Positions 58,677 through 64,000 of a stretch of DNA of 64,000 nt are shown here, in pieces. The position numbers and the translations under genes are program-made. Source of the stretch: Calendula officinalis (lineage: Eukaryota; Streptophyta; Magnoliopsida; Asterales; Asteraceae). The stretch lies in assembly GCA_963853835.1 (NCBI GenBank), contig OY970823.1, positions 4,110,001-4,174,000 of the forward strand. Reading direction: 5' to 3'. Every line of letters begins with the position of its first letter. Position 1 is the stretch's first letter. The notes beneath the pieces are model-generated. The model made no database searches. It saw only the letters and a program-made list of their open reading frames with translations, and was not told where the DNA came from.

Positions 58677-60797
58677 TGTAAGTAATCATCCATCTAACTA
58701 GTCACCCTATTGTGACTCTAATACTTTGTTTTCCTAGCAATCATATCTAGTTATCGGGTTGCCCCCGAACTAACTAGAACCACCTTGACTTATTAACCGA
58801 AATCCGTCGCCATTAATAAGCCTCAAGATACTGGCAAGAGGATTCGCCCAATCTACCAATACCTGCCTTACTCGCCGGACTACCTCCAGTTAGCAAGACT
58901 ACTATCGTGGTGGAGTCGATGGGAATCCACCCAACTGCCCCTCACACCACACCTCATGACCGGGGGTCCCCCGCATCATCACATCATCTCAACATATCAT
59001 AACTCGATGGTTATGTCAATCTAGCTCTCGACTATCACGTCTATCATCAAACAAGTTAGTTCAATACAACTATCGGTATAACTAACTACTAACTACTAGT
59101 TTACACAATTAAGCAAATAGACCATAACACAAGTAATAAAAATGTATTTCATAGGCTATGTACTCAGTAAATTTCCACACGTACTCACCTTAGTAACAAG
59201 GATGCTTTAACAGTATTCTTTCCACCGGTTCCTTGCTCACAATTCGTCCACTTCAATACTTCACCGAATGTCTAAAACAATTATCACAACAAGATTATCA
59301 TCACAAACTACTACCAATGTGTTCATCTACCTCTACATAACACCCATCAATCCATTTCCCTCAAATATGGTGATTTACCAAACCCTAGGTTTAACCAACC
59401 CGTAAGATTCTTACAAATCATAATCATACACTTGTTTTCCTTGTTAATATATCATCTATCAAGTGTATACACCATTTATATTACCATATCCCATAACCAG
59501 GGGCGGTACCAGACAAATTTTTAAAGGTGGGCAAAATTTTAGAGTGCAAGTCAGGTTCTTTGAGTGAGGTTATATTTAAAGTCAAATCATAAATCAAATC
59601 AAATCAGTTTTAGTTTGAAGAAAGTTTAAACGTAAACTAAATTAGGCAAAATTAAAATTCACGTGTTAGTTAATTCGAGAATAAAAAGTCTAAAATTTAG
59701 TAATATAAAAAATAGATTACAATTTTTTATAGTGGTAGATTTCGTATACACAGTTTATGTTCTTAACTCATATTCGTATTCAGTTTTGTTATAAAGTTCT
59801 AGTAAGTTTTTAAAGTGTTCATATAGATGATGTGGACTAATATGTCACTGGTTAAATTATATGTGTCATCAAATAAATGATAAGAATAATATTTTAAAAC
59901 CAATAAACCTAGGGGAAAATTAATCAAAAGAAAAGAAAGTTTTAATAGGAAACAGAGTAAAATAAACGTTAAACGGGAAAGAAAGAAAAAGATTTATAAA
60001 TATATATATGCATATGGAAGAGATTTAAATTAAATGTTATAGGTTTTAAGATACACGAGTTAGCCACTAAGCTAATATATGACGTGTATTAGTTATCGCT
60101 CATATATTATGTATATTTGGATGAACCAAGCTAAAATATGAACTAACCTTAAAAAAATTTATACTAATCGGAAAAATTTTGGGTGGGCAGATGCCCACCC
60201 TGCCCACCCCTTGGTACCGCACCTGCCCATAACCTCAAGAACTAGGGTTTCAACCCCAAGCTTCTAAATCCTTATATCTAAAGCTACAACTACAAAGGAT
60301 TGAAGATATACCTTAAATCTTCAACTAGGAGTGAATAATCACAAGATTTGATGAAGAAATCAGCTCCAAATGATGGTTTACACCCAAAATCGTCCACAAA
60401 CTCGAGAGGAAGAAAACTAGGGTTTTTCTTTGCAATAAATGAGCTCAAACCCGACTTTAATGCTGCACGACCAAAGTTCACGGCGCGAACAATAGTTCGC
60501 GTCGCTAACTTCGCGTTTCCCCTAATTCGCGATCGCTAAGCTAGCGTGAACTACATCGCGACCAATGGCTCGGATCCCTGATCGAAGTTCCCGATCGCGA
60601 TCCAAAGTTAGCGGCGCTAACTTCCTTAAGCAGCAGGGCTGCACTTTTTCATCTTTGTTTCGACCCGGTTTCGCCCATAACTTTCTCGTACGGTCTCCAA
60701 ACGACACAAAACCAATTCGTACGTTCTTTAAACGATTTATCCTTATTTATCATATTTTTGTACAATTTATTTATTTACAAATTTCGGGTCGTTACAA
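58677..60797 (-). mobile_element. Tekay/Del gypsy 3' LTR (contains a hAT MITE)
   Basis: The right edge GGGTCGTTACA (60787-60797) reads TGTAACGACCC on the minus strand. Directly upstream on that strand is a purine tract AAGGGGTAGATAGT. The pol frame ends 12 bp away at 60809. The left edge is proposed at TGTAAGTAATC (58677) but is uncertain. Without the 728-bp hAT insertion the LTR would be about 1.4 kb. Confidence 0.65.
59498..60225. mobile_element. hAT MITE, 728 bp, with 8-bp target duplication
   Basis: The ends CAGGGGCGGTACC and the reversed right end CAGGTGCGGTACC are hAT-type. The 8-bp duplication CCCATAAC is perfect (59490-59497 and 60226-60233). The subterminal AAAGGTGGGCAAAATTTT and TTGGGTGGGCAG are also family-like. 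There is no transposase. It sits inside the Tekay LTR, so it is younger. Confidence 0.95.
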
Positions 60798-60808
60798 CTA
60801 TCTACCCC

Positions 60809-63800
60809 TTAAGAAGATTCCGTCCTCAGAATCTCATCATAGTTCACGAAATCCGGGTACCTCTTCCGAATCTCGTCCTTGACTTCCCAAGTCAAATTCG
60901 GCCCAAATGAATGCTTCCACTTGACCAACACCAACTCGATCTCCTTATTCCGAAGTTTCTTTGTCTTCGTTTCTAATATAGCCTCGGGCTCCTCGATTAA
61001 CCGGTTCGGACCGTCAACCCGCAACTCTTGCAACGGAATAATATTTTCAACTTCCCCGATAAACTTTTTCAAATAACTTACGTGAAAGGTGTCATGCACA
61101 CCTTGAAGCTCGGGTGGAAGTTCCAACTTAAAAGCTTGAAGCCCGACCCGTTTCAATATTTTAAACGGTCCAACATACCTTGGACTTAACTTTCCCTTCT
61201 TACCAAACCGCATCACACCTTTCCAAGGTGACACTTTCAACATGACCATATCACCGACATCCAAGTCGTACGGTCTTTTCTTCAAACCCGAATAACTTCG
61301 TTGTCTATCTTGGGCGACTTTCATGTTGGTTTGAATAATACCGATCTTTTCATTTGTCACTCTCACGATCTCGGGACCCGTGAGTTTCATCTCTCCCGCT
61401 TCCAACCAACAAGATGGAGTTCTACATTTTCTTCCATACAACGCCTCATAAGGCGGCATCTTGATAGTCGAGTGATAACTATTATTGTACGAAAATTCGA
61501 CCAACGGTAAATGTTCATCCCATTTACCCCCGAAATCTAGCACACACGATCTCAACATATCTTCAACCGTTTGAATCGTTCTTTCACTTTGACCGTCGGT
61601 TTGCGGATGATAAGCCGTGCTCAACCGTAACTTTGTACCCAACTCTTCTTGTAATAACCGCCAAAATCTCGAGGTAAACCTCGCGTCTCTATCGGATACA
61701 ATCGATAACGGAACCCCGTGGAGTCGAACCACCTAATCAACATATAACTTAGCCAACTTCTCAAGTGGCAACGTTTCCCGAATGGCTAAAAATAACGCAC
61801 TCTTGGTCAACCGGTCAACTATGACCCAAATGGCATCATGACCCTTACTCGTCTTTGGTAACCCTACTATGAAATCCATAGTTATGTCTTCCCATTTCCC
61901 GGCTGGTACAACCAATGATTGAGCTACCCCATACGGTACTTGATGCTCGGCTTTTACTTGTGCACACGTGGCACACTTAGATATATACTTGGCCACTCTC
62001 GCCTTCATTCCGGGCCACCAATAAACCCGTTTCATATCTTGGTACGTCTTTGTACTTCCCGGGTGAATCGAATACTTCGACTTGTGCACATCATACAACA
62101 ATTCTTTTCGGATACCCCCGAACTTAGGAACCCAAATACGACCGCCTACGGTCTTCAACCCTTGTGCATTTTCGAGAAAATGTTGGTTCTTACCTAACCG
62201 TTCTTGTCTTAACTCGTCTTTTCGCATAACCTCTCGTTGGGCATTCTTGATTCTTTCAATGATGCTCGAGACGAAATCTATACGTGATAAAATTCCTCGG
62301 TTCGGTTTTTCATAGACATTTCGGCTCAAGGCGTCGGCCACTACATTAGCCTTTCCCGCGTGATATACAATCTCACAATCATAATCGGCAATCAACTCGA
62401 TCCACCTTCTTTGTCGCATATTAAGATCTTTTTGAGTAAACACGTATTGTAGAATTTTATGATCCGTGTACAACGTACACCGAGTACCATACAAATAATG
62501 CCTCCACAACTTCAAGGCAAATATAATCGCCGCCAATTCCAAGTCGTGTGTCGTGTACCTTAATTCCGCATTCTTCAATTGTCGCGAGGCATACGCGATC
62601 ACCTTTCCTCTTTGCATCAACACACAACCGAGCCCTTGATTCGAAGCATCACTATAAACCACAAAATCTTCCATACCATCCGGTAACGTAAGGATCGGCG
62701 CGTTACATAACTTTTCCTTCAACAAATTAAACGCCTCTTCTTGCTCCTTCTCCCACATAAACTTCTCACTCTTTCTCGTTAACTTCGTTAGTGGAATTGC
62801 GATTCTCGAGAAGTCTTGTATAAACCTTCGGTAATAACCGGCTAACCCAAGGAAACTTCTAACCTCGGTAGGAGTCCTCGGAGGCTCCCAATTTGACACC
62901 GCTTCAATTTTGGAAGGATCAACCTTAATACCATCACACGTCACCACGTGACCTAAGAATTGCACTTCCCGCAACCAAAATTCACACTTCGAGAATTTTG
63001 CATACAACTTATCCCGTTTCAACACGTCTAGAACGAGCCTCAAATGACCTTCGTGTTCTTCTTCGGTTTTCGAATAAATCAAAATGTCGTCAATAAACAC
63101 GATCAAAAACTTATCAAGGAATGGTTTACAAACCCGATTCATTAAATCCATAAAACTGGTCGGCGCGTTTGTGAGACCAAACGGCATCACTAGAAATTCA
63201 TAATGACCATAACGTGTACGAAAAGCCGTCTTCTCGGTGTCGCCTTCTTTCACCCGAACTTGGTGATAACCCGACCTCAAATCAATCTTCGAGAAATAAC
63301 TAGCACCTTGCAATTGGTCGAATAAGTCATCAATTCTCGGCAACGGGTAACGGTTCTTAATAGTTACCTTGTTCAACTCTCGGTAGTCGATACACATTCT
63401 CATCGAACCGTCTTTATTCTTAACAAATAACACCGGTGCACCCCACGGTGACGAACTCGGACGAATGAAACCTTTATCTAACAAATCTTGCAATTGGGTC
63501 ATCAATTCCCGCATCTCGGTGGGAGCTAAACGATAGGGAGCACGAGCAATCGGCGTCGCCCCCGGAACTAAATCAATTTTAAATTCGACTTGTCTCTCCG
63601 GTGGTAAACCGGGCAAGTCATCGGGAAATACCTCGGGGAAATCCCGAATAATTTTGACATTATCCATTGACTTCTTTTCCTTTCGACCATCTAATACATA
63701 TGCAATAAACGATGCACAACCTTTCGATATACTTTTCCTCGCCTTAATGGCGGTAATCACATTAGGCATGTGATGTCGTTTCTCCCCATACACATAAACT

Positions 63801-63985
63801 TTCTCATTCTCGGGTGTCCTAATCGACACTATTTTCTTTCCACACAAAATCTTGGCTTGGTGCATACCCAACCAATCCATACCGATAACCACATCAAACG
63901 CCCTAATTCCCATGGGCAACAAATCTACCTTAAACTTTCTACCGTCTATTTCTATTTCACAATTTCTATAAATACATTCAACCAT
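60809..63985 (-). pseudogene. pol: Tekay chromovirus pol: protease end, RT, RNase H, integrase, chromodomain
   Basis: One minus-strand frame of about 1058 codons, broken only by TAG 61735-61733 inside integrase (after LYVD). In order: protease tail VVIGMDWLGM, RT with SKIDLRSGYHQV and catalytic FIDDILIYSK, RNase H VVYSDASNQGLGCVL and ADALSRN, zinc finger HPGSTKT..CATCAQVK, integrase core WEDITMDFIVGLPK, SIVSDRDARF and HPQTDGQSERT. A chromodomain-like C-terminus follows (LVKWKHSFGPNLTWEVKDEI), which marks a chromovirus. Gag and the protease start lie past the window end. The M at 63985 is internal. The conservation suggests recent insertion. Confidence 0.92.
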
Positions 63986-64000
63986 AGACGTTTTCCCGTC

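Overview
This is plant nuclear DNA: intron-bearing genes with plant splice signals, a pentatricopeptide-repeat (PPR) gene, and dense Ty1/copia, Ty3/gypsy, Helitron, hAT, Mutator-like and Stowaway-like elements. The mix of Tat and Tekay gypsy elements and CTAG-ended Helitrons suggests a eudicot, perhaps an asterid of the daisy family. That is an impression from family style, not a proof. There is one 200-N assembly gap (33416-33615).

Layout. 1-2096 is most of a Tekay-like gypsy LTR on the minus strand. It abuts a copia LTR fragment (2097-2329). 2330-10975 is minus-strand copia territory with gag only (5166-6170, broken by one stop codon), a primer-binding site (10292-10303) and a 5' LTR (10304-10975). 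It also carries a complete 414-bp TRIM (3523-3936, with target duplication) and a 1.5-kb inverted-repeat transposon full of CACATGTG palindromes (about 7508-9005). This block abuts the interior of a decayed Tat-lineage gypsy element (10976 to about 19970), which has sense gag-pol and a separate antisense, intron-containing ORF. 20-24 kb is AT-rich and holds a hAT-derived element with target duplication and two nested Helitrons that carry tRNA-like modules.

Three host genes are supported. (1) GTF3C5, the TFIIIC tau95-type subunit (25135-29099, plus strand). Fourteen coding exons join in frame to 548 codons. One intron is a textbook AT-AC U12 intron and another has U12-like signals. (2) A DUF789-family gene (34653 to 32636, minus strand). 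Five exons can be read, and the middle of the gene is missing at the N gap. (3) An intronless P-class PPR gene (42836-44812, plus strand) resembling Arabidopsis At1g03560. It has a 21-codon upstream ORF whose stop overlaps the PPR start, and a shortened tRNA-Gln-like gene lies just upstream.

The gene-poor spacers are packed with small elements: five members of the CACATGTG family, three 312-314-bp and two canonical Stowaway-like MITEs, a 958-bp near-perfect foldback with a 9-bp target duplication, and two foldbacks embedded in (TA)n arrays. There are also several short-motif arrays and a third Helitron. The right end has a LINE fragment, a Ulp1-like protease relic, a second copia LTR related to the left one but inverted, and a Tekay gypsy LTR containing a hAT MITE with 8-bp target duplication. 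Last comes a Tekay pol (60809-63985, minus strand, running off the window) that is open apart from one stop codon.

No bacterial-type operon, CRISPR array or pararetrovirus was seen. The most unusual biology is the palindrome-array transposon family, the minor-spliceosome introns in a Pol III factor gene, the ATGA overlap at the PPR start, the tRNA-like cargo in the Helitrons and the spliced antisense gene of the Tat element.
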